Assembly: GCF_947259555.1 (NCBI RefSeq)
Contig: NZ_CAMYMD010000098.1
Location: 1-54,700, forward strand
From: an uncultured Roseovarius sp.
GTDB lineage: Bacteria > Pseudomonadota > Alphaproteobacteria > Rhodobacterales > Rhodobacteraceae
Direction: 5' to 3'
DNA length: 54,700 nucleotides
In this document: one piece after another, positions 1 through 7,964 of the stretch
How positions within the stretch are numbered: the first letter of the stretch is position 1
Layout of the letters: each line of letters opens with the position of its first letter
Made by a program: the position numbers and the translations under genes
Notes under the pieces: model-generated
What the model was told of the DNA's origin: nothing
Databases searched by the model: none
Seen by the model: the letters and a program-made list of their open reading frames with translations, nothing else

Positions 1-2
1 AA

Positions 3-116
3 GTTGGCGTGATCTGGGTCTACGGCCCTGGCGACGACAGCGTCATCGACTTCACTCCGTTCGGGATTGAAAACCTGCAAGAGATCATCGAAATGGACCG
101 TGAGCACGCGCGTTGA
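3..116 (+). CDS. C-terminal fragment of an unknown protein (cut by window edge)
   Basis: An open frame runs in from the left edge and stops at TGA 114-116, giving the last 37 residues of a protein. It reads like a folded domain (VGVIWVYGPGDDSVIDF, then an acidic helix EIIEMDREHAR). I do not recognise the family. The next gene begins 21 bases downstream in the same frame, so the two could also be parts of one longer gene interrupted by the TGA. There is too little sequence to assign a function. Confidence 0.4.
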   Translation, partial: VGVIWVYGPGDDSVIDFTPFGIENLQEIIEMDREHAR

Positions 117-137
117 CCTCGCTGTGATCTACGCCGG

Positions 138-497
138 ATGCTTACGCTCAAGGCATGGTTTGTTTTCGATCATGACGATCCAAATGTACTCAAGTCGCAT
201 GACCTAACAAAGCTGTTTGATGCCTTGTTCCCCGAAAGCCAGCAGAGGCTTGATGAGGAGTTCAAGCAGTCAGTGATCCCACATCACCCCAGCTTCGTTT
301 TCGTCGGCTACGGTATTCGTGACATTCTCACACAGCACAGGGATGCATTTATCGACTGGCGGTATCTTCACAAAGCAAAGAAGTCGATGATGTTTGACCA
401 GGACACTTTTGAGGCGACGCTCGAAATGGTACTTTACGAATTCAGGAAGAGATATCGCCTTGAAAAGGTGACACCACTCTTCGGCCATCCCAACTAA
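138..497 (+). CDS. Small HEPN-like hypothetical protein, possibly 5'-truncated
   Basis: 119 residues. The pattern LTLKAWF near the N-terminus, then KSHDLTKLF (about residues 19-27) and FIDWRYLH (about 71-78) resembles HEPN-domain proteins, in which a helix is followed by a GHDL-type turn and a RY-containing helix. HEPN proteins are often nucleic-acid binding or RNase partners in toxin-antitoxin and defence systems, but no catalytic R-x4-6-H motif is clear here. HEPN domains usually have one more helix before the LxLKA segment, so the start may be upstream or the gene broken. No antitoxin-like partner is visible. The family call is tentative. Confidence 0.5.
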   Translation: MLTLKAWFVFDHDDPNVLKSHDLTKLFDALFPESQQRLDEEFKQSVIPHHPSFVFVGYGIRDILTQHRDAFIDWRYLHKAKKSMMFDQDTFEATLEMVLYEFRKRYRLEKVTPLFGHPN

Positions 498-562
498 TGG
501 CCGCTTCGGTGAAGCTGCAATGCGGAACCGGCGGCGGCCATGGATGACCGTAGAGGGCCGTC

Positions 563-2041
563 TCACTCATCATCCTTGACCCACTCGGGGCGACGGGCTG
601 CACTTGCTTGTGGCGTCTTCGGCTCACCGTCACCGACGTGCGCCCAGAAACCTGATTTGCGGGGGTGGGTTTTCTTAAGCTTGGCAAGATAGGTTGCGTG
701 GTCGGTCATTGTGCCGGGGCGCATGGCGTCCGTCTCTCGGGCCAGCACCGCCAATTTCCCAAGATATTTCGCGCCGTGCCCATAGGCCTTGGAGCGTGCA
801 CGGTCGAGAATGCTGTCCAGAAGGGAACGGTAAAGGATCGTAGCCGCCAGCGGATGATCGTGTTCCAGTAGGCCCGCGATTTTTGGCAAGATGTGCCAAT
901 CACCCCCGTCCCAGCGGTGCGGGTGCGTGGCAATCAGTTTTGCTGCCAAATCAAGTCGTGGCCAATCAAGGAAGAATTGCAGTGCCACATCAGGGTCTGA
1001 CTTTTCCAGCGCAAAGGCATGGGCGCGGTCTTCGGCCTCGATATCCTCAAAATCCGGCAGCTGTTTGAGGTACTCCCGCAGGATGTCGGCGGACAGGCGC
1101 GCCTCGAAACAGCGCCAACGCAGGGCCTGGGCCGCCGACCTGTCGTCCGTGGCGTCCAGGATGCGCGCCTCCAGGCTGACCCGTTCTGGTGCCAGGCCAT
1201 CATCGGCTTCGCCAAAAGTGCGCCGCCCGGGCTTGCGCACCCACTCCATCGCCTCGGCGGTGCGACCGACCTCCAGAAGCTGCGCCGCGATCACCAGTGT
1301 ATCCTGCATATGCGGCTTTTTCTGGAGCTCCAGCGCGATGAGCAGATCGAGATCCCCCCGCGCCGAGGCGAGGATTTGGCGCATCCCGGCCCATTGTGAG
1401 GTCATGGAGTAAAACCAGCCATCCGATTTGCGCGCCGCTTCTTCGGTCTGCCGCTCGGCGATGGCGTCTTTCAGATCGCCGTCCCAACGCGCCAGAGTGT
1501 CTTGCGGCAGATGCGGTGCCACAGCCTCGGTCACGTCAGCAAGATAACCATGCGTGCTTTCGCCAAGGGCGGTCATGATCTTATCGGGGAGCGCGTCGGC
1601 CTCAGGCACGGGCAGGCTGGGGGCGATATCGCCAATCGCATGGATCGCCTGATAATAGACGTCCTGAACGCGGCCGGAAGAATCGTCGACACGTTCGAAT
1701 ACCTGTTCATGGGTGGCGATGAGGCGCAGCAACCGGTCTATGGCCAGCGCCGGGGCGGCGGGGCCAAGCTCGGAGGTGATCGTATCAGTCAGGCTGCGCA
1801 GATCGTCGGCAAAGGCGCGGACCTTGTCCCATTCGATGAAGCTCTTTGCCCGCGCCAGCCCGGACAGCCGCCGGTCGATCAGCTTGGCAATGGCTTCGGG
1901 GCCGGATTTCCCGGCCAGCGCCGCCTTGACCTGCCGCCGGAACCCCGCGTTGCGCTCGGCCTCGTCCAGCACCAGCTGCGCGAGCTTGTCGGTGCCGAGA
2001 TCTTTCAACTTGTCAGTGGAGAGGGCAGGTTTGCGGGCCAT
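563..2041 (-). CDS. DUF6880-like hypothetical protein
   Basis: 492 residues, read leftwards from ATG at 2041. The N-terminus (MARKPALSTDKLKDLGTDKL) and the alpha-helical, repeat-like body rich in Ala, Leu and Glu match what I remember of the DUF6880 group, large cytoplasmic proteins of unknown function common in Rhodobacteraceae. There is no signal peptide or membrane helix. Stretches such as AAQLLEVGRTAEAMEWVRKP suggest helical hairpins of the TPR/HEAT type, possibly a protein-interaction scaffold. It is convergent with the small gene to its left. The function is unknown and the DUF assignment is from memory. Confidence 0.75.
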   Translation of the reverse strand: MARKPALSTDKLKDLGTDKLAQLVLDEAERNAGFRRQVKAALAGKSGPEAIAKLIDRRLSGLARAKSFIEWDKVRAFADDLRSLTDTITSELGPAAPALAIDRLLRLIATHEQVFERVDDSSGRVQDVYYQAIHAIGDIAPSLPVPEADALPDKIMTALGESTHGYLADVTEAVAPHLPQDTLARWDGDLKDAIAERQTEEAARKSDGWFYSMTSQWAGMRQILASARGDLDLLIALELQKKPHMQDTLVIAAQLLEVGRTAEAMEWVRKPGRRTFGEADDGLAPERVSLEARILDATDDRSAAQALRWRCFEARLSADILREYLKQLPDFEDIEAEDRAHAFALEKSDPDVALQFFLDWPRLDLAAKLIATHPHRWDGGDWHILPKIAGLLEHDHPLAATILYRSLLDSILDRARSKAYGHGAKYLGKLAVLARETDAMRPGTMTDHATYLAKLKKTHPRKSGFWAHVGDGEPKTPQASAARRPEWVKDDE

Positions 2042-2156
2042 GGGCAGGTCTCAGTTGGAAACAGTTGCCCCAATGAGTGCCTCGGCCAGGTCCGGGTGGC
2101 AAGTATTGGGGGTGCATTTCAAGATTGGTTACCCCCCTGAGTTTCCCTTGGGGATA

Positions 2157-2372
2157 TTATTCCCTAAACGCCGAGCAGCTGTATTCCAGTGTATTCCAGT
2201 GTATTCCTACCTTCTGCGCCACTTTGCTGATCGAACACGTTTCACGCAGCGTGCTGTTGAGTTCTTCATTGTCAATCCCAGGTTTCTCGTTTTCGGCACG
2301 AATTTGAATGCCATACCGCTGCAGCCACCCTGAAAGCGTCTTTGATTTGGGCCCGTGCCGCGCAGATAATTT
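2157..2372 (-). pseudogene. 5'-truncated HTH protein fragment cut by the IS3 element
   Basis: Reading leftwards from the IS boundary at 2372, one frame stays open for about 71 codons and ends at TAA (2157-2159). The peptide contains two helix-turn-helix-like segments, ARHGPKSKTLSGWLQRYGI and SISKVAQKVGIHWNTLEY, resembling the DNA-binding part of a regulator or transposase-like protein. No start codon remains on the genomic side, so its N-terminus was lost when the IS or an accompanying deletion arrived. The last codons run through a tandem 10-base repeat (2181-2207). The exact family is not recognised. Confidence 0.5.
2181..2207. repeat. Short tandem repeat, 2.7 copies of a 10-mer
   Basis: The decamer gtattccagt occurs at 2181-2190 and 2191-2200, with a partial third copy gtattcc at 2201-2207. 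It falls in the 3' end of the truncated HTH fragment and shifts its terminal residues. It could be slippage in a decaying gene or a small iterated binding site. Confidence 0.8.
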
Positions 2373-2411
2373 TGAGCTACTCCCCGATCCTTGGACAGGA
2401 TCTGGCGTAAA

Positions 2412-3258
2412 TCAAGCTACTCTTTGCATCTGCTGATCGGGTTGGGTTTCGTCTTTTCTCAGCCTATAGACCACGGCGGGAGGCCTGCCGCCAAGGGCTG
2501 AGTGTGGGCGTTGATGATTGTAGAAGGTCATCCATTTTCGGATGCCTGCCTTTGCCTCCGAGCCGGTTTCCCAAGCATGCAGGTAGACGCACTCGTATTT
2601 CAGGCTCCGCCACAGCCGCTCTATGAAGATGTTGTCGAGAAACCGGCCTTTCCCATCCATGGAGATACGCACGCCGGACCGGCGTAACCGGTCCGTCCAG
2701 GCAAAGGAGGTGAACTGGGCGGTCTCAACCGTTCGTCGCAACACCCTTTTGAAGGAGGTTGCGATGGCAAGAGGCAAGCGAAGATCCGAGCGCTGCACGA
2801 GAGCGGCGCTGCACTCACCCGGGCGTCCTGGCGTTGCGCGTCGGGAAAAACGGCGGCAGTTTTGGGAATTGATTGCGGCAGGACGCTCGAGCGAGGGCGC
2901 GGCGGTCGAGGTTGGAGTATCACAGCCGGTAGGGATAGGTCTTGTGTCCTTTCGCTGGCCTGCTGGTGTTGGGCTTCTGGTAGATCGGCATAAGCCCCAT
3001 CAGGCGCATCAACCGGCGGATGCGCTTCTCGTTCACCAGATGGCCGTTGTTGCGCAGGTGCCAGGTCATCTGTCGGACATCGAAGAACGGCGTTTCCAGG
3101 ACCTGTTCGTCGATCCGCCGCATCAGGCCGAGGTTCTGCTCGATTTCGCCCTTCGGCGTATAGTAAAAGGACGATCGCGCGATCGACAGCTGGGGATGAT
3201 CGGGCTCAATCATGCCGCGCCTCACTTCCCGCCCCCAGGGTTTGAGCTTTCGCTCCAA
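2412..3258 (-). pseudogene. IS3-family transposase OrfB, interrupted by an IS30 fragment
   Basis: The N-terminal third (2935-3258) encodes the HTH_21 region, ending at GHKTYPYRL. The C-terminal third (2412-2719) resumes at QFTSFAWTDRL and continues through GVRISMDGKGRFLDNIFIERLW, with the last catalytic Glu, to RPHSALGGRPPAVVY. Intact relatives have roughly 70 residues between these points, carrying the first two catalytic aspartates. Here that segment is missing and about 215 unrelated bases take its place. The stop just after YPYRL comes from the foreign sequence. This is a dead gene. Confidence 0.85.
2720..2934 (+). pseudogene. IS30-family transposase N-terminal fragment inside IS3 orfB
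   Basis: ATG 2764 opens a + strand frame (MARGKRRSERCTRAAL...) that leads into RPGVARREKRRQFWELIAAG and SSEGAAVEVGVSQPVG. This is the start of the IS30-type transposases common in alphaproteobacteria (RPPVSRREHRQRFWEAIA..., GVSPPVG). A fitting leader with a strong Shine-Dalgarno (gaaggagg, 2752-2759) precedes the ATG. The fragment ends at 2934, where the sequence returns to IS3 orfB. The dodecamer cagccggtaggg (2923-2934) can be read both as IS30 codons (QPVG) and, reversed, as IS3 codons (PYRL), so it probably marks the junction. The exact left limit is approximate. Confidence 0.7.
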
Positions 3259-3515
3259 AAAGAGTTGGCCACCGCCAGCTCCCCGATCTTGGCGTGCAGT
3301 TCCTTCACCTGCTCCTCGTCAATCTCGGGCTTCTTTCGACCGCCGCGCTCGAACACGCCGGATGCGCCCTCGAGCAGGGCACGTTTCCATTGGTGGATCA
3401 TCGTCGGATGAACCCCGAACCGGCTCGCCAACTCGGCGGCGGTCTCCTCGCCCTTCAGGGCCTCCAGCGCGACCTTCGCCTTGAACTCGGGCGCGTGCTG
3501 CTTGCGTTTCGACAT
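3222..3515 (-). CDS. IS3-family transposase OrfA (HTH)
   Basis: 97 residues. The sequence MSKRKQHAPEFKAKVALEAL followed by ETAAELASRFGVHPTMIHQW is the HTH_Tnp_1 DNA-binding domain of IS3/IS911-type OrfA, with a leucine-zipper-like helix behind it (EEQVKELHAKIGELAVAN). Near the 3' end there is a run of five T on the coding strand (+ strand 3255-3264), where a -1 shift joins this frame to orfB: the shifted reading gives FLERKLKPWGR, the usual OrfB junction. OrfA looks intact, but its partner is destroyed. Confidence 0.85.
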   Translation of the reverse strand: MSKRKQHAPEFKAKVALEALKGEETAAELASRFGVHPTMIHQWKRALLEGASGVFERGGRKKPEIDEEQVKELHAKIGELAVANSFWSESSNPGGGK

Positions 3516-3595
3516 CTCTGATCTCCTTCTCGTCGAAGATCAGCAGATCTGCAAATCGTAGCTTATGTCAGTGTCCGAATTTCGGGGGGAGCTCA

Positions 3596-3922
3596 GACGT
3601 TCGGGATTCAATAATCGGAAAAGACTTCGATTACGCATGCCCAGTATCGGTCGAGCTGTTCGCCGAATTGTACATTTCCCTATGGAACCACAGCAAAGAC
3701 AAACGCCTCTCACCAGCAGGGCGTCACGTGCGTGGGCTAGAACTCGAAGCCTACCAGTTGGACGTCAGCGCGGAGACGGAGCCAATCAACCGACGGGAAG
3801 ACGTCCTTCACATCCAAATAAACTGCACCGGCCGTTTGGCCGGTCTTTCTTTGGCCTTAGATGGAAAAACTATGTGTCCAAAATGGAAAGGTAAACGCTC
3901 CAACGGGAACAACCGGCACTGA
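3596..3922 (+). pseudogene. 5'-truncated gene remnant to the right of the IS3 element
   Basis: A frame open from the very edge of the IS (DVRDSIIGKDFDYACPVSV...) runs for 108 codons to TGA at 3920-3922, with no start codon at its head. An internal ATG at 3668 exists but has no good ribosome site. The peptide looks like a real protein C-terminus (VELFAELYISLWNHSKD, REDVLHIQINCTGRLAGL), but I do not recognise the family. With the truncated minus-strand fragment on the other side, it suggests that the 5' halves of two divergent genes were removed with the IS event. Confidence 0.45.
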
Positions 3923-4430
3923 TTTTGTTGGGTTTTCCGGCCAAAATGGAAGATCTATGTGGCCGTTTTCACCACCAAAACCCTTTGAGGTCAGTAAGTT
4001 GGTGTTTTTTCGTGGCAATTTTCTGGAACTGTTACGCTGAGGTGTTACAGTGAGGCGTCTCGAAAACATGCCCGGACACACCCATTTGTACCACCGTGGC
4101 GCAGCATACTATGACCGCGCTGCCACCCCCAAAGACATCGCAGACACCGGTCAGAACCAATGAGAAAGAGTCGGCTCGGCGCCTGACTGCCCTGCCCTTT
4201 TGAGCAAGCAGCCGGTGAGGGAATTTGAGAGACGTCGGCCATTTAGAACACGCCGCTTTTCCTCACTGTCTTCAAACGTTGATGCCTCCGGCTAACCGCG
4301 GCGCACCCACAGCAGAATACGCGCTGTGTCGTAAATGGCTGCGCATGCGGCGGTGCGGCGAGGACAGCGCTTGCCTGACTATGCAATGCAGGACACGGGA
4401 GGACGAACCGCCGGATCGAAAGGACGCTTC
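3923..4430. other. 508 bp without a recognisable gene
   Basis: Open frames here are short, lack ribosome sites and have no recognisable protein features. The left part is AT-richer than the surroundings, with near-repeats of ccaaaatgga (about 3878-3953), which fits decayed accessory sequence. The right part should hold the promoter of the MFS gene. An upstream in-frame ATG at 4335 would add 32 residues that do not look like a transporter N-terminus. Confidence 0.6.
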
Positions 4431-5696
4431 ATGGTTCAGGTATTATCCGGGGTTTGGGCCCTTCTTCTCGGTATCGTTTTCATCATGCTGGGCAACGGCA
4501 TGCATTTTACCCTGATCGGCCTGCGAGGCGGAATCGAGGGATTTTCCGCAGCCGAGCTGGCCATCGTGACCTCGGGCTATTTCGTGGGGTTTCTGTCTGG
4601 CGCCCGCCTCACGCCTGTCCTGATCCGCCGCGTGGGTCATGTCCGGGTCTTCGCGGCTCTTGGCAGCTTGATGTCGGCGGGTCTGATCGCCTTTCCGCTC
4701 CTCGCCGAGCCCTGGGCCTGGACAGTGCTGCGGATTCTGGTGGGGTTCTGCATGTCAGGCATCTACGTCACTGCCGAAAGCTGGCTCAACGATGCCGCCA
4801 ACAACGAGACCCGAGGCAAGGTACTTTCCGCCTATATGATCGCACAGACCCTGGGCATTATCGGCGCACAAGGGCTGCTGACGCTGGGGGATGCGGGCAC
4901 GGCCATCCTGTTCATCGGTGCCTCGATGCTTGTCTCGATCTCTCTTACGCCCATCCTGCTCTCCATCACCCCCGTTCCCGCGGCCGAAGTCGCGCGTCCG
5001 ATGCCGTTGCGCCACCTGTTCACCGGCTCGCCGCTCGGCACCGTGGGGATTTTTCTGTTGGGCAATGTCTATGCAACGCAATCCGGCATGGGGGCCGTTT
5101 TTGGCACGCAGATCGGGCTGACGGCGGCGCAAGTCGCCTTGTTCGTTGCGATGCTCTTTGCCGGTGCGCTGGTGATGCAATACCCGATCGGCTGGCTGTC
5201 GGACCGGATGGATCGGCGCAAGCTGATTTTTGGCGCGGCGGCGCTCGGTGCGGCCTCTTGCTCGATCGGGTGGGCCTCCGGCGGTGGCCTCTGGCCTCTG
5301 ATGGCCTCTGCCTTTTTCGCGGGAGGCGTGACCACGCCGCTTTATGCGCTCTTTCTGGCCTACACCAACGATGCACTTTCGGCCGAGGATATGCCGGCGG
5401 CATCAGGGGGGCTGGTGTTCACCTTTGGGTTGGGAGCGATCGCTGGTCCGCTCGTGACCGGTTGGGCGATGCAATGGCTTGGACCATTCGCGTTCTGGCT
5501 GGTACTTGGTGCGACCTTCTCGATCATCGCACTCTATGCGCTCTATCGAATGACGCAGCGCTCAACGGTCCCTGTCGAGGAAACCGAGAGCTATCTGGGC
5601 GTGCTTCCCACGGCCTCTCCTTTGGCGGTAGAGGCTGCCGGCGCATGGGCTGCGGAACAAGCTGAGGCCGAGCGCGGCGCCGACGGCACCGACTGA
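4431..5696 (+). CDS. MFS transporter (YcaD-like)
   Basis: 421 residues from ATG 4431, chosen because aaagga sits just upstream and the first membrane helix (VWALLLGIVFIMLGNGMHFT) begins at once. Twelve hydrophobic segments are apparent. The loop after helix 2 has a degenerate MFS motif (RLTPVLIRRVGHVRVF) and the second half has WLSDRMDRRKLIF, the MFS loop motif A. The segment ESWLNDAANNETRGKVLSAY is characteristic of the YcaD group of inner-membrane facilitators, whose substrates are mostly unknown. A perfect inverted repeat follows the stop. The next gene is an Lrp-type regulator on the same strand, but 270 bases separate them, so co-transcription is uncertain. Confidence 0.85.
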   Translation: MVQVLSGVWALLLGIVFIMLGNGMHFTLIGLRGGIEGFSAAELAIVTSGYFVGFLSGARLTPVLIRRVGHVRVFAALGSLMSAGLIAFPLLAEPWAWTVLRILVGFCMSGIYVTAESWLNDAANNETRGKVLSAYMIAQTLGIIGAQGLLTLGDAGTAILFIGASMLVSISLTPILLSITPVPAAEVARPMPLRHLFTGSPLGTVGIFLLGNVYATQSGMGAVFGTQIGLTAAQVALFVAMLFAGALVMQYPIGWLSDRMDRRKLIFGAAALGAASCSIGWASGGGLWPLMASAFFAGGVTTPLYALFLAYTNDALSAEDMPAASGGLVFTFGLGAIAGPLVTGWAMQWLGPFAFWLVLGATFSIIALYALYRMTQRSTVPVEETESYLGVLPTASPLAVEAAGAWAAEQAEAERGADGTD

Positions 5697-5716
5697 GCCA
5701 CGCGCGGCGACCCGAA

Positions 5717-5754
5717 GGACAGGCAAATAATCTGCAATGGCGGTTTGCCTGTCC
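5717..5754 (+). terminator. Hairpin after the MFS gene
   Basis: Perfect 11-base arms, ggacaggcaaa (5717-5727) and tttgcctgtcc (5744-5754), with a 16-base loop, 20 bases after the MFS stop codon. There is no long T run, so this is either a weak terminator or an operator or processing hairpin. Confidence 0.5.
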
Positions 5755-5967
5755 GTTCCAGAGCAGAACCCGCGACCGGACCGATCCGTGCATCACACGT
5801 AGCGAACTCCGCTCAAAGTCGGACCCAAAAGAGGCCGCATCGCCGCGATCAGACAAAAAGCGGTCGTAGAAAATCACTCACATTCTAAATGCTACGTTAT
5901 GTTTATCCGTGACACGTCGCGAACAAGGTCGGTTAGGGACTTAGGATTACGCAGAGCAGGTGCATGA

Positions 5968-6480
5968 ATGAAGAAATCTGGCCTCGACGCAATTGACGTT
6001 CGTATTCTCAGCGCGCTCCAGACGCATGGCCAATTGAGCAAGACGCGGCTCGCGGAAATCGTGAGCCTTTCGCCCACCCCCTGCTGGGCACGTCTCGACC
6101 GGTTGAAGGCAGCAGGGTTCATTCGTGGGTATCACGCCGAGATCGCTCTGGATCGCATCGTCGATTTCACACGGGTTATCGTGACCGTGTCTTTGACCCA
6201 CCACCGCAAGGCCGACTTCGAACGTTTCGAGGCACATATCGCCAAAGTCGACGAGATCACACATTGTGTCGCCACAGGCGGGGGCATGGACTACATCATG
6301 ACTGTCTTTGTGCGCAACGTGGCCGCGTTCGAAACGCTGATGGCCGGTATGCTGGATGCCGAGCTGGGGATCGACAGGTACGTGACGTATTTCACCATCC
6401 GCACGGTCAAGGCTGGCTACCCGGATTTGGCGAAACTGCACGCCGCGCCGCCAACAAAACCCTCTATCGAAGAATCATGA
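5968..6480 (+). CDS. Lrp/AsnC-family transcriptional regulator
   Basis: 170 residues. The N-terminal winged helix reads LDAIDVRILSALQTHGQLSKTRLAEIVSLSPTPCWARLDRLKAAGFI, and the C-terminal RAM effector domain follows (TRVIVTVSLTHH..., then THCVATGGGMDYIMTVFVRN). ATG 5968 is preferred over the overlapping ATG 5964, which is out of frame; gagcagg lies 7 bases upstream. Such proteins form octamers and sense amino acids or other small metabolites. It sits directly upstream of the DmdA-like gene on the same strand, with 188 bases between, so it probably controls that catabolic block. The ligand is not predictable. Confidence 0.9.
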   Translation: MKKSGLDAIDVRILSALQTHGQLSKTRLAEIVSLSPTPCWARLDRLKAAGFIRGYHAEIALDRIVDFTRVIVTVSLTHHRKADFERFEAHIAKVDEITHCVATGGGMDYIMTVFVRNVAAFETLMAGMLDAELGIDRYVTYFTIRTVKAGYPDLAKLHAAPPTKPSIEES

Positions 6481-6629
6481 TTCACTGTGCGCCGAACGTA
6501 TATTCAGCGCGCGCGACCGTATGGGCTTATTGCGGTCAAAAAACAGTCTGCAATATCTCTGCCCGGAGATTTTTCAGACCACACCGAACCGGTATGTAAA
6601 GTTAAAACGTCTCCGTGATGACACCTAGT

Positions 6630-6645
6630 GCGGCCCGATGGCCGC
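6630..6645 (+). promoter_or_regulatory. Leader hairpin before the DmdA-like gene
   Basis: Inverted repeat gcggcc-cgat-ggccgc, ending 8 bases before the strong Shine-Dalgarno aagggagg (6654-6661). It would form a compact hairpin in the 5' leader and may influence translation or be an operator. Confidence 0.35.
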
Positions 6646-6668
6646 TTATCGACAAGGGAGGCGATGAC

Positions 6669-7811
6669 ATGGCTCAATCAACTGATTTCGGGTTCGGCAC
6701 ACAAATACGCAAATCACCATATTTCGACGCGACCGTACGTTGGGGGGCACAAGGCTTTTCAGTCTACAACCACATGTACATACCGCGCGACTTTGGCGAT
6801 CCGGAGCAGAATTTCTGGAACCTCGTGAACGATGCGATCCTGTGCGACGTGGGCGTCGAGCGGCAGGTCGAGATCACCGGACCGGATGCCGCGAAATTCA
6901 CCCAGATGCTGACGCCGCGCGACCTGTCGAACATGGCGATGGGGCAGTGCAAATACGTTCTGATCACCAATGCCGAGGGCGGCATACTCAACGATCCGAT
7001 CTGCCTGCGGCTGGGCGAAAACCATTTCTGGCTGTCGCTCGCCGACAGTGACATCCTGCTCTGGGCACAAGGCGTGGCGGTGCATTCCGGCCTCGACGTG
7101 ACGATCACCGAGCCGGACGTCTCGCCCCTGCAATTGCAGGGGCCCCAGTCGGGCGAGATCATGCGCGCGCTCTTTGGCGACGAGATCATGGATCTGCGGT
7201 ATTACTGGCTGCGCGAGGTCGAGCTTGACGGCATTCCGCTGATCGTGTCGCGCACCGGCTGGTCGAGCGAGCTGGGCTACGAGATCTACCTGCGCGACGG
7301 CAATTGGGGCGATGCGCTGTGGGAGCGGATCATGACCGCCGGCCTGCCCTTCGGCCTCAAGCCCGGCCACACCTCAACCATCCGCCGGATCGAGGCGGGC
7401 ATGCTCAGCTACCACGCCGATGCCGACATCTATACAAACCCCTACGAGCTTGGCCTTGATCGGCTGGTGAATGTGGACATGGAGGCCGATTTCATCGGCA
7501 AGTTCGCCCTGCGCCGCATCCGCGACAACGGCGTTTCGCGCAAGCAGGTGGGGCTGAGACTTGACGGTGCGCCGCTCTCGGGGCCAAACACCCGGTTCTG
7601 GCAGGTCAACCATCAAGGCGAGGCCGTCGGCAAGGTCACATCGGCGGTCTACTCGCCACGGCTTGGACAGAATATCGCACTGGCCATGGTTTCGGTCGAA
7701 TATGCCGATCTCGGGACCGAGCTGGAGGTCTACACCAAATCCGGGCCTGCCCATGCCACTATCGTTGAGCGGCCATTCTTCGACCCTAGAAAGAAACTGG
7801 CCGTCGCCTGA
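6669..7811 (+). CDS. DmdA-like GcvT-family protein (tetrahydrofolate-dependent demethylase type)
   Basis: 380 residues. ATG 6669 follows the strong ribosome site aagggagg. The body is a GcvT/aminomethyltransferase fold: VERQVEITGPDAAKFTQMLTP, ARDS-type LSLADSDILLW, LQLQGPQSGEIM, SRTGWSSELGYEIYL and the C-terminal barrel with VGKVTSAVYSP. This layout, including YNHM, LTPRDL and LADSD, is that of DMSP demethylase DmdA and its close relatives, which move a methyl group from a sulfonium or amine donor to tetrahydrofolate in the cytoplasm. Alignment from memory cannot separate true DmdA from sister clades. The CoA ligase downstream and the facing methanethiol oxidase operon favour a methylated sulfur substrate. 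Confidence 0.75.
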   Translation: MAQSTDFGFGTQIRKSPYFDATVRWGAQGFSVYNHMYIPRDFGDPEQNFWNLVNDAILCDVGVERQVEITGPDAAKFTQMLTPRDLSNMAMGQCKYVLITNAEGGILNDPICLRLGENHFWLSLADSDILLWAQGVAVHSGLDVTITEPDVSPLQLQGPQSGEIMRALFGDEIMDLRYYWLREVELDGIPLIVSRTGWSSELGYEIYLRDGNWGDALWERIMTAGLPFGLKPGHTSTIRRIEAGMLSYHADADIYTNPYELGLDRLVNVDMEADFIGKFALRRIRDNGVSRKQVGLRLDGAPLSGPNTRFWQVNHQGEAVGKVTSAVYSPRLGQNIALAMVSVEYADLGTELEVYTKSGPAHATIVERPFFDPRKKLAVA

Positions 7812-7844
7812 GCCCGACGGACCATTTATCCGATCATCGCATCG

Positions 7845-7883
7845 CGCGGCAAACACTGCGCGGTGCCCTTCGGGTTTGCCGCG
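7845..7883 (+). promoter_or_regulatory. Intergenic hairpin between the DmdA-like and crotonase genes
   Basis: Perfect 10-base arms cgcggcaaac (7845-7854) and gtttgccgcg (7874-7883) with a 19-base loop, in the 153-base gap between the two genes. There is no T run, so an mRNA processing or stability hairpin, or partial attenuation, is as likely as termination. Confidence 0.5.
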
Positions 7884-7964
7884 ATGAGCCACTGAATTGA
7901 GCATGGCCCACGACCCTGCGGCTGGTCGATGGCCAAGACCACCCCATTTATCAGGAAACGATGC

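Larger units (their letters stand above)
2373..3595 (-). mobile_element. IS3-family insertion sequence, disrupted (1223 bp)
   Basis: The ends are imperfect inverted repeats starting TGAGCT: 2373-2397 on the left and 3572-3595 read from the right, both ending in GGACA. Inside, on the minus strand, lie orfA (3222-3515) and pieces of orfB (2412-3264) with the classic IS3 order. No target-site duplication is visible: the bases outside are attt on the left and gacg on the right. The middle of orfB, which should carry the first two residues of the DDE catalytic triad, is replaced by about 215 bases of unrelated + strand sequence of IS30 type. The element therefore cannot make an active transposase. 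Confidence 0.85.

Noticed and set aside
3565..3894. 109-residue + strand frame starting inside the IS right end
   Set aside because: Arg-rich translation; the neighbouring frame (3596-3922) has the balanced composition of a real protein.
4454..5665. 403-residue alternative frame inside the MFS gene
   Set aside because: No membrane helices or motifs, while the overlapping frame is a well-formed transporter.
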